Source of the DNA: Pezizomycotina sp. ARF18 | Taxonomy: Eukaryota; Ascomycota | Assembly (NCBI GenBank): GCA_002224055.1 | Contig: AZLU01000154.1 | Coordinates: forward strand, 49,532-73,596 | Reading direction: 5' to 3' | Length of the DNA stretch: 24,065 bases | Part shown: piece by piece, positions 8,878-20,701 of the stretch | Layout of the letters: every line of letters starts with the position of its first letter | Position numbering within the stretch: the stretch's first letter is position 1 | Position numbers and translations under genes: made by a program | The notes under the pieces: generated by a model | Database searches by the model: none | Told to the model about the DNA's origin: nothing | Seen by the model: the letters and a program-made list of their open reading frames with translations, nothing else

Positions 8878-10193
8878 CTACGAACGCTCTCTATGCCACG
8901 GAGGTATAAACGCTTTAATCTTGACAGCCTTCGTTGAATCCCCACCATCGCCATCCATTCAATCTTAAACTCGTCCTCCTTCCGAAACCCGCCTTCCTCG
9001 CCGCCGTGCAAGCTAGCATCCGTCATGACTTCCATCCTGCACAGCGCCAACCGATATTCCCAATCCCGCCGTAAAACTTCCGCAATTCCTCGCCTTCTTC
9101 CCAACCCTAGAAATATTCGTCTGCGGAGGCGGTAATATCACACCTTCTACGTCGCCAATATACTGCGGCGCCTCTGCTTCCTCTCCTCCCTGATCGTCTG
9201 GTCAATCGGGTACAGCTGCACGGCAGTACCTCTTCCTTACCACACCGTATGCCTCGTCCGTATCGTCAACTCCTGTCCAACGTACACCCTTTCCGGAAAT
9301 CTACACCGCCCATGAAGTCCATATTCGACTCCAGCGGTAGCGCCGATCCGGCCCGAGCTCAGACTGACCTCGCAACACCCCGCAGCATTCTACGTATCTT
9401 GTACGCATCCAGCAGCGAAGAAGTAGATAATGATATATCACCTCCTCTCCTCCTCCTCCTCTCCTCCCTGCGTCACCAAAAAGGAAGCCGGCGTGTTGCG
9501 GTTCGGCAATATTACACGTTTCCCCATCCAGGGAGCTCGGGTATCCAAACACCCTATCTCTCCTTTCTCAGCGTCGATCGAGGTTAAATTGTTGCTTGTT
9601 TTATCGTCCCAGATTGTCCAGCGTCCCACTCGCCTTCGTCGACGAGCCGGACGGAGAATTTAGACCGCAGCTTGTACGATCATGTGCTCATCAGCGACCC
9701 CACGAATCCGCATCGCACTCAATTAAAATCCCGGATCCGATTATCCGCCTTTCGGGACAGCGATAGGTCTGCAAACGTGGACGAGTGCGTGGTGGGTATA
9801 TGAGACGTCATAGGGATTCGGCCTTATAAATAAATTAAGCATAAAGCCAATGATTGCCTTCCCTTTTTGCCGCGTACTTGAGATATATATACGTAACTGA
9901 TTTACTTACCTGCGCATTTAGAAACGCCGAGTAGGAACCTCGCGGTAGCGTCGGAAGCGCTCGGGTGGTGGACCGTATTCGTCGTCGCACCGTGGAGGAA
10001 CTTTGGAGCATCACGGCCGTGCATTGCGATTAGGCGGCGAGAAGGCGTGAGCTTTGCAGCGCCCGATTCCGGTGGAACGGTGACTTGCTGCTGCTGCCGC
10101 TCGCGAAGAGCCGCCGCTGACACAGCCGGCAAATGTGTGTTCCTCCGCCCTTCCTGCCGCCCGCATGCATCCCAGAACATACAGCGACCGCAT
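8878..10193 (-). CDS. iba57: Iba57-like mitochondrial Fe-S cluster assembly protein (GcvT fold), frame broken
   Basis: Folate-binding GcvT-like protein needed for mitochondrial [4Fe-4S] maturation (CAF17/IBA57 family). On the minus strand exon 1 is 10193-9910 and exon 2 is 9822-8878; the intron 9909-9823 is 87 nt (GTAAGT...AAG). The N-terminus from ATG 10193 ([18 protein letters not shown]) is Arg/Ala-rich, as expected for a mitochondrial presequence. Family motifs follow: [28 protein letters not shown] at the splice site, [40 protein letters not shown], and the signature [33 protein letters not shown]; the C-terminus is [11 protein letters not shown]. Near 9282 the KGCYVGQE signature loses one T (TT read as T) and near 9245 one G. 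About 410 aa, normal for the family. The start could also be ATG 10180 in another frame. Confidence 0.93.
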
Positions 10194-11039
10194 GGCGATT
10201 TCTTTAGTAGTAGCTCTTGCGAATTCTGAGGGAAAAGTATATAGCGTTCTTTAAGGGATCCACATTTTAGGGGAAATTTTAAGAAATGAGGTTCCTCTAA
10301 GAAAACAAAAAAGAGTTAGAGGGTTGTAGCAAAGTGAACTATCGTTGCCTTAGTTTCTTCGTCTTCCTAGTGGGCATTTTTTTCAACTCAGGTTAAGCCG
10401 CGACAGTCTTTATTATGACGTAATAGTTTTAGTAAGGCACTGTTCACATCATGGTTTTCATGAATATTAGGTGTCAATTCTGCGGTAAATACACAAAAGA
10501 GCAACAAAAAGGAAAAATGAAACAGAAAAACAAGAGAGTATTCATAAATTTTCATTAACATTGATTGGATTGCGACGCATGGGGTGAAGGAGAGTGTACT
10601 AGAAGTCTTCCATAACTTGTCATGATCTGAACGACAATTAGGAAACAGATACCTTCAATTAATTTCGTGATAATTGCCAGCGGAGCTACAAACATACTAC
10701 TGCATCTGATAAAGCAGTAATACAAGTTGAAGAAAAGAGAGAAACGAGAACCACAACTTTAACATACAATGATAAGGTAGCTGGTTTTTTGAAGTACAAA
10801 GGAAACGTTTGAGAAAAGGGAAGTAAGTTATTAAGGCTAGCGCGATGTTATGACCGTGCCAATTGTACGATTTGGCCGTAAAGTGGTGTGGAATGAAAGC
10901 GATCCGTAGGGAATAAAGATTTCATAAAGGGAAACTGTTTGGTAATGAAACAATAAGAAGTTCGGATTTAACAAAAGGCTAAAAGAAAAACGTTTAAACA
11001 TCGCAACCGTGTGAAAAATATACCGTGAAAAAAACAAAG
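10194..11039. other. Intergenic region between two minus-strand genes
   Basis: About 850 bp, AT-rich, with no reading frame I can support. It should contain the promoter of iba57 (right of 10193) and the 3' UTR of the HAM1-like gene (left of 11040). A minus-strand open frame at 10837-11055 has no family resemblance. No repeats beyond short A-runs. Confidence 0.4.
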
Positions 11040-14000
11040 TTATTGAAAAAGACAATAGGGTAAAAAAGGACGGGCGAATTTATAATCGCCCAGTTTCTCC
11101 AAATCACCTGACACATTCTCGGCGAGGGTTGCCTTAACATTGGCAGCGAGGTTGTCAGAATATGGGCTGGAACATTACCCGAGTCGTAAGGAGCAGGGCC
11201 AGTAGCGGTGCCTGAGTACCTTCCAGCGGCAATATCGTCGTAAGAATCCGGGATGGCATTACCGTCATAGCCGTTTGCCTGGTGTCAGTGTCACGGAGGG
11301 ATGCCCTCTTCGTGTTGTGAGGCTTACGGGTGATCTTTGGCGGCTGGGGATATTGGTGCTCTCTTTGCGCTTCCAATATCGAAAACGGGTGACTCCCAGT
11401 TCTGGCCTTGCGAGCCAATTCTTGTACTCCGTGGCCTTCGTGGAAATGCCGCCTGGAAGAGCGATGTCTTTGAAGATAGAGTCCTCCTTGGTTACAGCAA
11501 TGTTGGCCTTCTTGTCCTTGGTGACTTCCTTGGCTTTCTCCTTCTTGAGCATAACTCCTTCTGTGCAGCAGTGTAGTAACGAGAATAGATGTTCTTAGCG
11601 TTCTCAGGATCGGGGTTTGCGCTTGAAATCCTCCTCGGCCTTCTCTGCCTCCATCTGGATAGCATAGAATTGCTATCGAGTTCATTGAAGGTATCCTTGA
11701 TCTGCTTCTCAAGAACCTTCTGGACAGCTGGACGCATGACCCTCATGAGGATAGGCTTGAAGAGGCCAAAGAGAGTCTTGTGGTTGGACTTCTTCAGCTT
11801 CAACTTCATGTGTTTGATGTTAACATCCACTTTGTAACCTTAAAGTAATGAGCGCTATCGGTCTTGCTATCCTTATCGGCAGAAGAGACCTTGAGCTTGA
11901 AGCTGAAGCCCTCTCCGCCAAGGTAAACGTCCATAATGCCAGTGTCTTTCAGCGAAGGGAAGCCTTGCTTCCTGTGGACGTAGTATGAGACGTCTATTTG
12001 AATTGAAATTGAAATATCAGTACGAGCCCGTCAGAATGGTAATAATAGGGGAAAAAAAGAGGGGGAATTTCTTAGCGGATAGTGTTTGCTCACCTTTGAG
12101 GTCGCATTGAATTCCGGAAACAGAAATCATAAATTGCTGCTTGTTCTTATTCGTAACAGCTTTCCTACTAAAACGGAAGTATGAATCATTGGCGACTTCG
12201 AGGGTATTTGGCATGAGGTTGTCAGATTCAACACCAAGTTTCGACAATAGCATCGATTGTTGGATCCGAGTACTCGATCCTAGGGACCGGAATGTAGCGC
12301 ACGTTTTCGAAAATACCAGGCAGGATGACACTGGTAAGGTCCTTTATGAGATGCTTCTTGAAGGCGGGCTTTCCGGTGGCAGGGTCGTTGCCCAATCCTC
12401 GAAAAGTTCCTGCAGCGAATCTCCAAAACGAGAAGAGAGGGGATCAGAAGCAAACTGGTCGCCCAAGAACTTGAACTCGTCGATTACGCGATCGGTGTGG
12501 TCACGGTAGCGATCACGGAGGAGCATGTGGCCTTCATCATACAAGCGTTCATATTCGTCATTAGCGTGATCGGTGAGGATGTAGCCCTGTTCCTTGAGGC
12601 ACCTGCGGATGTACGAGTCGGCAGCCTTGAACCAGTTTTTAGAGCGGGATCCTGGTCGGCATCCTTGTAGATGTCGTTGATCGAGTCGAAGAGGTCCTGG
12701 CTGGACGTGTTATTCGCGAAACGTTCGAGAACAGTCTAATAATGAGAAGCCAATTAGTATACCATGTCATCATCAATCTGGGGTAATGGCGTGAATTATG
12801 GCTGTCAAACACTTACCACCAAACACTTTTCTGCAGACTGAAGATGGGTATCCTCGCGGCACTCTGAACGGTTCCCGTAGTCTGGTTGGCCAAATTCTTA
12901 CTGTGACCCCCATAGGTTTCCGCGAGTAGAGCAAGGTATCGATGGCCTGTTGGTAGTCTTGATGGCTCTGAATTTCGACGACCATCTTTTTCAGGCGGAA
13001 AATGACTTGGTCGCGTCTTTCCTTCGGCATCTTGTTCTTCATGTAGGAAGAGGTCCTGTCACGCGCTCGGTTTGCCCTATCTTTATATTCTTCGGGAATA
13101 CCGTTTGAGGCGTGCTCGCGGAGCTGCTTCGCGCCAACTTTAAGGCCACCACTGCGTCGATGCCTTGCTGCTGTCCAGTCTGCTGCTCCCTCGTTCCCTG
13201 TTCGCCAGATCCTGCGGATCGGAAGAACCTTCAGGGTGCGCGGTAGCGGTAGCTTTGTTGGCTGCATCCTTGACTTCCTCGCCGCCGAAGGTTTGTTCTT
13301 GTTATAGGAATCCTTGAGCTGCTGCTTGATACCGCCCTTGGTCGGGGCGTCGTGCCAGGTGTGGTCTTCAGCTGTTGATCCATCTGCTCCATATCCTCGT
13401 CGGAAGGACGTAGCCTGCCTGCCGCATTTGATGCCGCATCAGACGCCATATCCCTCAGAAGGATAGTGGCATCGCTCAGCAGCTTGCGGAATTGGCCATT
13501 GGTGATGATAAGGTTCCGAGAGTGCGCAGGCCCGCAAGTGCACGATTTCCGTCATCGGCAGCTTGATCTTTCGAAACCGGGCATTGGGGTCGGTGCGTTT
13601 AGGTTTACGGCTTGCTGGGTGTGCCAGATGAATTCTTGGATTTCTGATCGTGGTTCTTGCTTAGGAGGAGGACCTTGGCCTGCTCCAGAACCGTCCTGAG
13701 ATCTTGTACAAGACCTCGTCCCTCCTCGGAAAGCTTCGAACTCGGTTCCAACAATACCTTGGAGTTGATTGCCGAATTCAGGGCAATATCAATCTGTTTA
13801 TTGTCTAAAATGGGGTTCGTTAGCATTTGCGCCGTTTCCGGATAAAGTTGAAAGAAAAAAAAAAAAAAAAAGAAAAAAAAATAGTAGTGTTGTGTTGTGC
13901 TCACTAACGAAAACAACGCGCCACTCTATGTACTTTCTGAAAGCGAAAAGCGAAGGGGTGATGGTACTTACTTGGAACTTTCCCAATGCTGAATGCCTGG

Positions 14001-14077
14001 TAGATTCCGTAGAGTCTGAGCTTGCGCTCAATATCCTCCTCCTTCACTTTCGTATCGGTTGGTCTGTTGACGCTCAT
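11040..14077 (-). CDS. HAM1-like fungal protein (N- and C-terminal HAM1-like domains), frame broken
   Basis: A large fungal-specific family protein with HAM1-like N- and C-terminal domains; the biochemical role is not established. Minus-strand exons are 14077-13972, 13804-12817, 12735-12094 and 11993-11040 (about 897 aa), with introns 13971-13805 (GTAAGT...TAG), 12816-12736 (GTAAGT...TAG) and 12093-11994 (GTGAGC...TAG). Recognisable segments are KEEDIERKLRLYGIYQAFS, NKQIDIALNSAINSK, LEQAKVLLLSKNHD, MASDAASNAAGRLRPSDEDM, RRDQVIFRLKKMVVEIQSHQ and DYQQAID, YDEGHMLLRDRYRDHTDRVI, ESDNLMPNTLEVANDSYFRF, MISVSGIQCDLK/DVSYY, KSNHKTLFGLFKPILMRVMR, and the linker LPGGISTKATEY. The frame changes many times (for example near 13600, 13400, 13270, 12880, 12370, 12230, 11800, 11640 and 11490). 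The start could be ATG 14092, which adds MEIAR in frame. The last 38 codons before TAA at 11042-11040 are less certain. Confidence 0.92.
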
Positions 14078-14155
14078 TCTGGCAATCTCCAAAAAACAAG
14101 AGTTCTTCTGATATTTTATATACTACTTTTCTGAGACCGTTTTTCTTACTCCTTC

Positions 14156-14171
14156 GGGGGGGGGGGGGGGG
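14156..14171. repeat. G16 homopolymer run
   Basis: Sixteen consecutive G on the + strand, 79 nt upstream of the HAM1-like start codon, so it falls in that gene's 5' leader or core promoter, with C on its coding strand. Long G runs are rare next to the many A/T runs in this window. The exact length is unreliable given the indel problem. Confidence 0.9.
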
Positions 14172-14310
14172 TTATACTGTCAAGCTTGTAATATCCGATC
14201 TATTCTATCTCTGGATAATTTAGGTCTTTCACTCTTTTATTTTTTGAGGCCTTTATCGTAGGTGGTTATGGATTTTTGGAGAGGGAAGTGTAGTTGCGGT
14301 TGGTTGTATG

Positions 14311-14345
14311 TGATGGTGATGGTGATGGTGATGGTGATGGTGATG
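14311..14345. repeat. TGATGG hexanucleotide minisatellite
   Basis: Nearly six perfect copies of TGATGG (35 nt). It lies in the intergenic region about 235 nt upstream of the HAM1-like start. No coding function is apparent; a glance at either strand shows no extended frame. Confidence 0.95.
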
Positions 14346-14423
14346 AGGAAGTGGAAGAGTGGAATGTACTATAAGGAAGGAAAAAGGTTATAAGAAAAGA
14401 AAAATGGAGCTAATTCATTACTT

Positions 14424-14446
14424 TATATATATATATATATATATAA
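14424..14446. repeat. (TA)n microsatellite
   Basis: About eleven TA units. Similar TA tracts occur near 336-359 and 19303-19319. They are simple repeats in AT-rich spacer DNA. Confidence 0.9.
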
Positions 14447-15798
14447 TAACTACATGCAATTTGTTTTTTAATCGTATTGTATTTTTTTTTTTTTTCGACT
14501 TCCTCTGCCTTTGTTGGTGATGCAAGGGAGAGTGAGCGCTAATAAACAAACACACACAACTATGACATAATGATGAGCCTTTATAGAGTTTATCTTATAG
14601 CAGTGTAATGGACGCAAACAAGACCCGTACTTTTTTTCGCCCCAATTAAAGAATCATTAAGTATCACACTGTATTATTATATTATTATTATTATATTATA
14701 TTATTTAAAAAAAAAAAAAAACATTTGACACCGGCCGGACATTGCTTTATTTGATTATATGTACGAAGTTGTTCAGAAGAAGAAAAAAAAAAAAAAAAAA
14801 GGAATATTCTCCTTTTCTGAAATTGAAATTGAAATCATCAAAAAGCCTCAAAGGTCTTGTCGTGATGGCGCATGGCCATCACTAAACAACAAAGGTAACG
14901 AACTGGACAGTAAAAACTTGGTAGACGCATGAACCGGGGTTGCAGTTCCAGCCATTCAGTGCTTCTAGCTGCTTCTAGTATTCTACCACTCTAAACCGGA
15001 AAAACACAATAAAAACAGCCTGTAGCAATCAGATATTTTCATAGGAATCGCATTGTTTTCTATCTGGTACAGTGTACCCTCAAGGAAACAAAGTAGACTC
15101 ATCACCGATATAATATCCATCAACCCATTCTACCCTGGAGACACTATTCCAAGTAACACTTAACGGAATCAATTCACGGGTCCCTTCTCTCTCCAGCTCT
15201 CTACACTTTATCTTTCCGTTTATAAAAATATCACAGCGCCAGCTTTTTCCCCATCCCTTCTCGATGTGGCCGGAAATGAGGACATGCATATATGCAGTTA
15301 TCGTGAAAAGCTGGATTCAACTTGTCCATTGGCTACCTACTTGGATTCTTTGCTAGCGCAAACTAATTTTTCTTTTAAACCACCTTCTCTTCCTGCTTGC
15401 GTGATCTCTTGACGTTTTTCTATCATATCGCCTTTTTCTCTAACAGCCACCGAATCAGATTGTCAGATTATTCTTTTTCTATTTCCCCGCTATAAGACAA
15501 TATAGGAGAATCATGATCGCCCGAATATCACTTTTAAGGTTTTTTCTCGTCTGTTTCTCCTCTCTCGCAGTGATGCAAGTACCATGATAATATATGTGAT
15601 GGCAGACACTGCAGATAAGGTACTTTTGATGGATATTGGGGTCTGGATCTTCCCTCTTTGCCGATTTGGCCTATCTATCTAATCGATAAGGAACAGAGAA
15701 GAGGATCATTTAACGTACTATGACGAAAGCGGGTGTCGAAGGTTTTTCTTCCTTACCAAACCCACCTCTCTTTAAATTCCGCGGCGCGTTTTGGAGGG

Positions 15799-15823
15799 AA
15801 AAAAAAAAAAAAAAAAAAAAAAA
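15799..15823. repeat. A25 homopolymer
   Basis: Twenty-five A following TTTTGGAGGG. It gives rise to poly-lysine or poly-phenylalanine in three short overlapping open frames, none of which is a gene. Confidence 0.95.
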
Positions 15824-16465
15824 GTCCGGTATTATTCCGTTCGACGCACGTGCTGATACGATCCTGTTTCGGTTGTTGCGTTGGTCACAGTGCCGCACAA
15901 TTTTTTGAGCTCAATGAATACGGCAGCTACTAAGGAAGATTCCAGGGAATAACTTATCTTCAGAAATGGCAATTGTATATATAATATATCTCAAGCGTTA
16001 ATAACGGCCAAGTGTCTAAAAGAATTAAGAAACTTTGCTCTTAAGAAAGTCTTTAGATATAGAAAAACATATAATATATATATATATAATACTACTAGAC
16101 TACGCTGAGGAAGTAGTTTTTTTTTTTTTTTTTTATTCTTGTAAGCAAAATCAGGCAAAATTTAATGCAGGGTGAAGGTTCAACGCTCTTATAGAGCGCG
16201 ACGACGCGTTCCCCTGCAATACTTGGTAGTAAAATAGTAGTGTGTTCCTTTTTCTGGAAACCCCACGCTTTATATATCCGTAGGGGCTTCCTGGCGCACA
16301 TTAATTTTAATTTTGACAAAATAACAAAAAAACCAAAAGAGAAAAGCAAAGCAATTCACGTACTGATTATTAGATGTTGAATAGACTACAGCGTTCTAGA
16401 TCTAGAGATAAAGTATCTTAATAATAATAATAATAATATATATTTTTCTTAAAGGGAAAAAGGCA

Positions 16466-18748
16466 ATGACAATGCAGGCGGTAACAGGGAATCAACGTCG
16501 CTGTCGGCGGAACTTCGCGGTTGTCCTCGAGAGCCCTTCGAAGAAGAAATACAATCCCTACACTTACGAAAAATACTCGGCCAGCGGCAAGAAGCTCTCG
16601 AAGGGCAAGGCGATAACGGTCGACCGGGAAGCATCGCCGCTGTTTTTCATGGAAGACGAGATGGCGACGGCGACGACGTTGACGAAGAAGTTGAAAGAAG
16701 GCGAGGAGCATGGCCGGCACGGGATCGTCCTCGGTATCGAAAAAGCGCGGTGCCGCGCGGGCTGTGCAGCAACCGGAAAAAAGAGGCCGTGGGCGGCCTA
16801 AGAAGCCGTCGCGCCAGACCTCGATGACCGAATTCGCCGGCCCTACCCGATTGAACAAGGGAAAAACCGAGACGGTGGATCTGATCAGCGAGGATGATAA
16901 CGAAACCAAAGGGAAAGAAAACGTTGCCGTTAAGATCGGTTCCCTTCCGGGGAACGGTAGACTGACGAAATCCACTTCGACTGCCACGGGTACGGGTAAA
17001 GGCACATGGGAAGCCGTGAGACTCGCAGCGAGGACATGCGCCAGAAGAAGCAGGCCAAGGTCATAAATATGTTTAGCCTGGGTATGCTGGTACCCTTCCA
17101 CGGGACAGAGCACTGCAATTCTGCATTGGTCGCCTATATATGTTCGTCCCGCTAATTTTTTTTATATTTGATCTCCAGCGCAGCAATCTTCTCCGGCCTC
17201 CACGCCTGCTCCCAAAGAAGATCAACTACCGAACAAGAAGAGGAAGCTCTCGCCTGTCCCGGCTGTATCCGAGTCTTCTCCCCTTGCGTCTTCAAGCTCG
17301 AAACTACACAGACCCTCTTCTATAGACGCCGACGGCTCTAACAACAATCTACCAAGGCGTAGCTCTATCGGTAAATCGAGAGAGGATAGCGGAGAAGCTC
17401 CACGGTCTCCAGCTAGAGGAAACTGATTCGAGGGACGGAACTGGACCTACTGGTCGCCAAGAGCAAAGATATACGTCGTGACGAGGAAATATCAAGGAGT
17501 GTTTCGCGATCCGACTTGGCTAAGCTGACCAAAATAGCACGCAAGGGCTCGGGAGTAACGAAATCTTCGGCAGTGCAACTGGCGACGAGAGGAGGGGCGC
17601 CGGTACTAATTCGTTTTCGTCGAAGAAGAAAGCTATGGAGGAGCTTCGCAAAAGGTTAAAACAAAAGAATGCGTCTTCTTCGTCAAAGCGCGCCCTTTAC
17701 GACACAAGCTCCGATAGCTCGGAAAGCTCAGCCGAGGAGGTCATCGAGAGTACGACCCCACGAAGATGAAAAAGAAGAACCTGGACCGGGACGATGCCGA
17801 GTTCGTCGTCTCCGATGAACAAGTATCTGCTTCCTCTGGCGACGAGGAATCGCACGGTGATTCCGAGAATGAAACGCGCATAATCTCCCGAGCTACGACC
17901 ACCAGCCAGGTCTCATGAGCTATGCCAAGATGAAAGATGAGGATGTCTTCCGCTACGTATTCCATTGGGTCCTGTTCCTATGCCTCGACGAGACTTTCGA
18001 CCCGAAGACGAATACTTCATGGGTCCATCAGGCACCTCGACAGGAAACTCGACACTCTCAGGGCTTCGAGGCTTGAAAGCGCGGACTGGACGTCCGACTT
18101 CAGGCAGGGTCTCTGCAGGCGCACATAAAGTGAAAACGCTCGACTATGACTACGATAACCCCACGATTACGGATGCGACGCCTGCAGCCGCAAGAACCAA
18201 TGGCTATCTGCGAGATTACCTTCCAGGGTACCCCTTACTACAGCGATACCTTGCAAGACGTCAAGAAGCGGGTAAGGATAGCGCGGCATGCCAATTATTC
18301 CAGAGAACGTGCCGTTCAATGCCGGAAGGTACGTCAAAAGATTTATATTCCCTGCTCTCTGAGTCGTTCACGTGCCGAAGATACTTACCCTTCATGCTTA
18401 CTAGATTCTGTCGCGAAAAGGCAGTCTTTGCGCACATGCTCAGACACTGGCGGAAAACCTGAAGGAAGATCTAGAAAAAATGCTCGAGGAAGAAGGCCTT
18501 CTAGCACCGGATGTCCGAGAGATGCGTGCCAAAATGACAAAATCTGAGCGCACGATGTACGTTAATAACGTTCTGAGCTCCTTGGAGGTATGGGCAAGTT
18601 TGGCAGCTGTTTTCTCAAATTCCGGAAGACGATGGTGAAGGTTGAAAATTGGATTGCTGATAAATATAAGGTGCGTATACGTGATAAATCTTCCAGCACG
18701 CAGTCTTGGATAATGAAATGTTGGATACTAACTGCTTACTTGAACTAG
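16466..18748 (+). CDS. DUF4211-domain nuclear protein with AT-hook, frame broken
   Basis: Fungal DUF4211 family; likely chromatin- or DNA-associated, function not known. Exons are 16466-17081, 17179-18328 and 18405-18748; introns 17082-17178 (GTATGC...CAG) and 18329-18404 (GTACGT...TAG). N-terminal region: SPSKKKYNPYTYEKY, an AT-hook KRGRGRPKKPSRQ near 16772-16810, a SUMO- or acidic-like VDLISEDDNE, and an NKKRKLSP nuclear localisation signal. A Ser/Asp/Glu-rich linker (DDAEFVVSDEQVSASSGDEE) leads into the DUF4211 domain: DEDVFRYVFHWVL, YFMGP, HLDRKLDTLRASRLESADWT, a CDAC zinc-binding-like pair, CEITFQGTPYYSDTLQD, ENVPFNAGR/FCREKAVFAH, HMLRHWRKTLKED. The C-terminal helix is TMVKVENWIADKYK. 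About 700 aa. Many frame changes, for example near 16720, 17030, 17420, 17755, 17890, 18010, 18120, 18200, 18290, 18465 and 18595. The start is the first ATG; an upstream coding exon is possible. Confidence 0.85.
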
Positions 18749-19883
18749 TGATGAGGTTGGCACGCTTGCCAGTAAAAATAAGTTCCCTAGCACGACATTC
18801 ATATATATATTTCCTCTTCCTTTTTCTACATTTTATCTTCTGTTATCTTTCCTTTTCTAATTATTTCCCAGCGTTTTTCGAGTTATTTTTTTGTAGACCG
18901 CATCTTTTTACATGTTCTAGTGTCAGTGTATTGTTCTCTAGATCCTTTTTTTTCCCCCTGAGTTTAGCAGCAGCATTTTTCAGACAGCGTTTCCTACATG
19001 TTTTCTCTCTATATTTCGTCGGCGCTTGAAGTTATTATTACCTCCGTCGGTCTAGAATATTTCAACGACCACGACTTTAGTATTAGACTACAAAAAAACT
19101 AATAAATGTAATCTTTATATTTGTACATTAAACAATTCAACCTCGCCCGCTGCTAAGAGGTGTTGATCGTACTAGCTTAGATGCACAACTGTGTCCCTTT
19201 ACAATGATCCCCAAAGGTCCTACTCTACCAAGATTTTAATCATCCCTATTATAAAGCCATCCTTTGTCCCCCCCTCTTTTTTTTTTCCATTTACAATAAT
19301 TTATATATATATATATATAGGTATTCAATGTGATAATAATAAAGAATCCAATACGGCGTATGTTCTTCATTGTATCAGAAACGACGTCCACTATCGTACA
19401 GAACCATTTGACGAAGAATGTAACCACCACGGTACTATAGGCGAGATGTTTACATGTAGGTGATATCAAGCAGAAGGTAAGGGTAAAAAAGCATGATATA
19501 GATTGGAGAAAGAAAAAGACATCAGGACAAAAAGGAGAAGGGAAAAAAAATATCTGTGGATTGGGAGAGATATTAATTGGAATTGTACAAGCGAGATCGG
19601 AAGGAAGGAAGTAAGCCTAATAGACGGATTGTGCATGAAAATACAGGGAGAGGAAGATGCTCGTATAAGAAATAATGCCATTCCGGAGGTGCAAGATGAG
19701 TGGAGAAACGGATCGTGGTTTATGTGTGCAATGATTATTATTGTTGGCAAATAACAGGCGACAATTGGCGGGCGTAGCTATCAAGTCTAAAATGGTTGTA
19801 TAACTATAACGGGGGTTGCACACCGGGTGGTCTACTAGCTCAGGTGTTATGTTTTGTTGGATTTTTTTTTTTTCTATTTCTTT
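18749..19883. other. Convergent intergenic region between DUF4211 gene and tom22
   Basis: Both flanking genes end here, so it holds two 3' UTRs. An AATAAA sits at 19101-19106, about 350 nt after the DUF4211 stop, a candidate poly(A) signal. A (TA)n tract lies at about 19303-19319. Overlapping open frames on both strands between 19190 and 19823 (up to 94 codons) show no motif or splice support and are mutually contradictory; I see no gene. Confidence 0.45.
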
Positions 19884-20417
19884 CTATCTCTTTCCGCCTT
19901 GCTGCTCAGTAGCCTGTTGCGAGAACATGGATGCAGCGCCAGGTGTCATGACCTTTTTTCGGGGAGGAAGCATATAATGTTAGCTAATGATATCATTTTC
20001 ATAGATCGGGGTGGGGTTTCAGACTTACATCATTCATCTGCTGCTGCACCTTAACGTCCCTCTCCATCTCAATCTGCTGCTCCTCCGTAAACGCCAGGAC
20101 GTACGGGCACCCAGCGCAGGGCGCTCGTGCTCAGCACCCACAGCGTTTTCCCGCCCATCAGTACGCCGCCGGAGACGAAGTTGTAGGTCGAATTCCAGGT
20201 GCGGAATATGGCCGCGCGCTGTTCGGCGGGATGACGTCTTTGAGGGCTGCGATGCGCTCGTACAAAGTTTCGTCGAGGACGCCACCTTCGTCCAACACGG
20301 ATTCGGCGTCGGACTCGGTGATCGAGGAGTCGGTGTCGGTGTAGTAGTCGTCGTCGTTGTCCGGCCGACTTGCTTCTCTTCGAAGTGCTCGTCCGTAATT
20401 TCTTGCAGCTTGACCAT
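19884..20417 (-). CDS. tom22: Mitochondrial import receptor subunit Tom22, frame broken
   Basis: Central receptor and organiser of the TOM complex in the mitochondrial outer membrane. Exon 1 is 20417-20029 and exon 2 is 19952-19884; the intron 20028-19953 is 76 nt (GTAAGT...AAG). Start MVKLQEITDEHFEEKQVGR is followed by an acidic cytosolic domain rich in Asp/Glu/Ser/Thr (DTDSSITESDAESVLDEGG), then ETLYERIAALKDVIPP, the conserved AAIFRTWNSTYNFVSGGVLM and GGKTLWVLSTSAL transmembrane region, and PYVLAFTEEQQIEMERDVKV. Exon 2 encodes the intermembrane-space tail VMTPGAASMFSQQATEQQ. Corrected length is about 154 aa, as in other filamentous fungi. The frame shifts near 20360 (end of VGR), near 20253 (a G lost after VIPP) and near 20125 in the membrane segment. 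The + strand open frame over 20011-20439 is a shadow. Confidence 0.94.
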
Positions 20418-20664
20418 ATTTGCTTTATTGTTGAGTTGATAAGAGAGATCCGATGACGACGGTGGGGGTAATATATTACAGGCTTGTTTTTCCAAAATAC
20501 CTTCCCCCTCAGAACAATTGGGATAAACTAGAAAGAGATACTTTATCGCTACAACAGCACGATACAATAATTTCGGTGATGATGAATGGTAGTGGTCTTG
20601 TGTGTATAGTGGGATGTTGATAGAGTGGAAAATGAGCAAGAAGAAACTTTTTCCCTAAAAACGG

Positions 20665-20701
<37 letters not shown>

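Larger units (their letters stand above)
14078..16465. other. 2.4 kb repeat-rich intergenic region
   Basis: The longest gene-free stretch. It separates the divergent HAM1-like (-) and DUF4211 (+) genes, so both promoters lie within it. It holds G16 (14156-14171), a hexanucleotide repeat (14311-14345), (TA)n (14424-14446), T/A runs near 14484, 14707 and 14783, A25 (15799-15823), T20 near 16117-16134, and an ATT/AAT trinucleotide tract near 14674-14703 and again (ATA) near 16420-16435. A single minus-strand open frame (15289-15080, 69 codons, beginning MHVLISGHIEKGWGK) has ordinary protein-like composition but no family match or other support; I do not call it a gene. Confidence 0.5.

Noticed and set aside
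11275-11598. 107-codon + strand open frame
   Set aside because: Antisense shadow of the HAM1-like C-terminal region, whose LPGGISTKATEY motif is on the minus strand.
12000-14834. Same 16-mer, GAATTGAAATTGAAAT, in an intron (12000-12015) and in intergenic DNA (14819-14834)
   Set aside because: An internally repetitive AT-rich word that can recur by chance; no flanking homology suggests a mobile element.
16418-17113. 231-codon minus-strand open frame
   Set aside because: Antisense to the DUF4211 gene, which has an AT-hook, nuclear signal and splice sites on the + strand; the shadow ends in poly-tyrosine from a TA/ATA repeat.
19191-19823. Cluster of open frames on both strands downstream of the DUF4211 gene
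   Set aside because: Overlapping, AT-rich, without motifs or splice support; consistent with 3' UTR and spacer.
20011-20439. 142-codon + strand open frame with a Val-rich stretch
   Set aside because: Antisense to tom22; the Val-rich stretch is the complement of the acidic Asp codons of Tom22.
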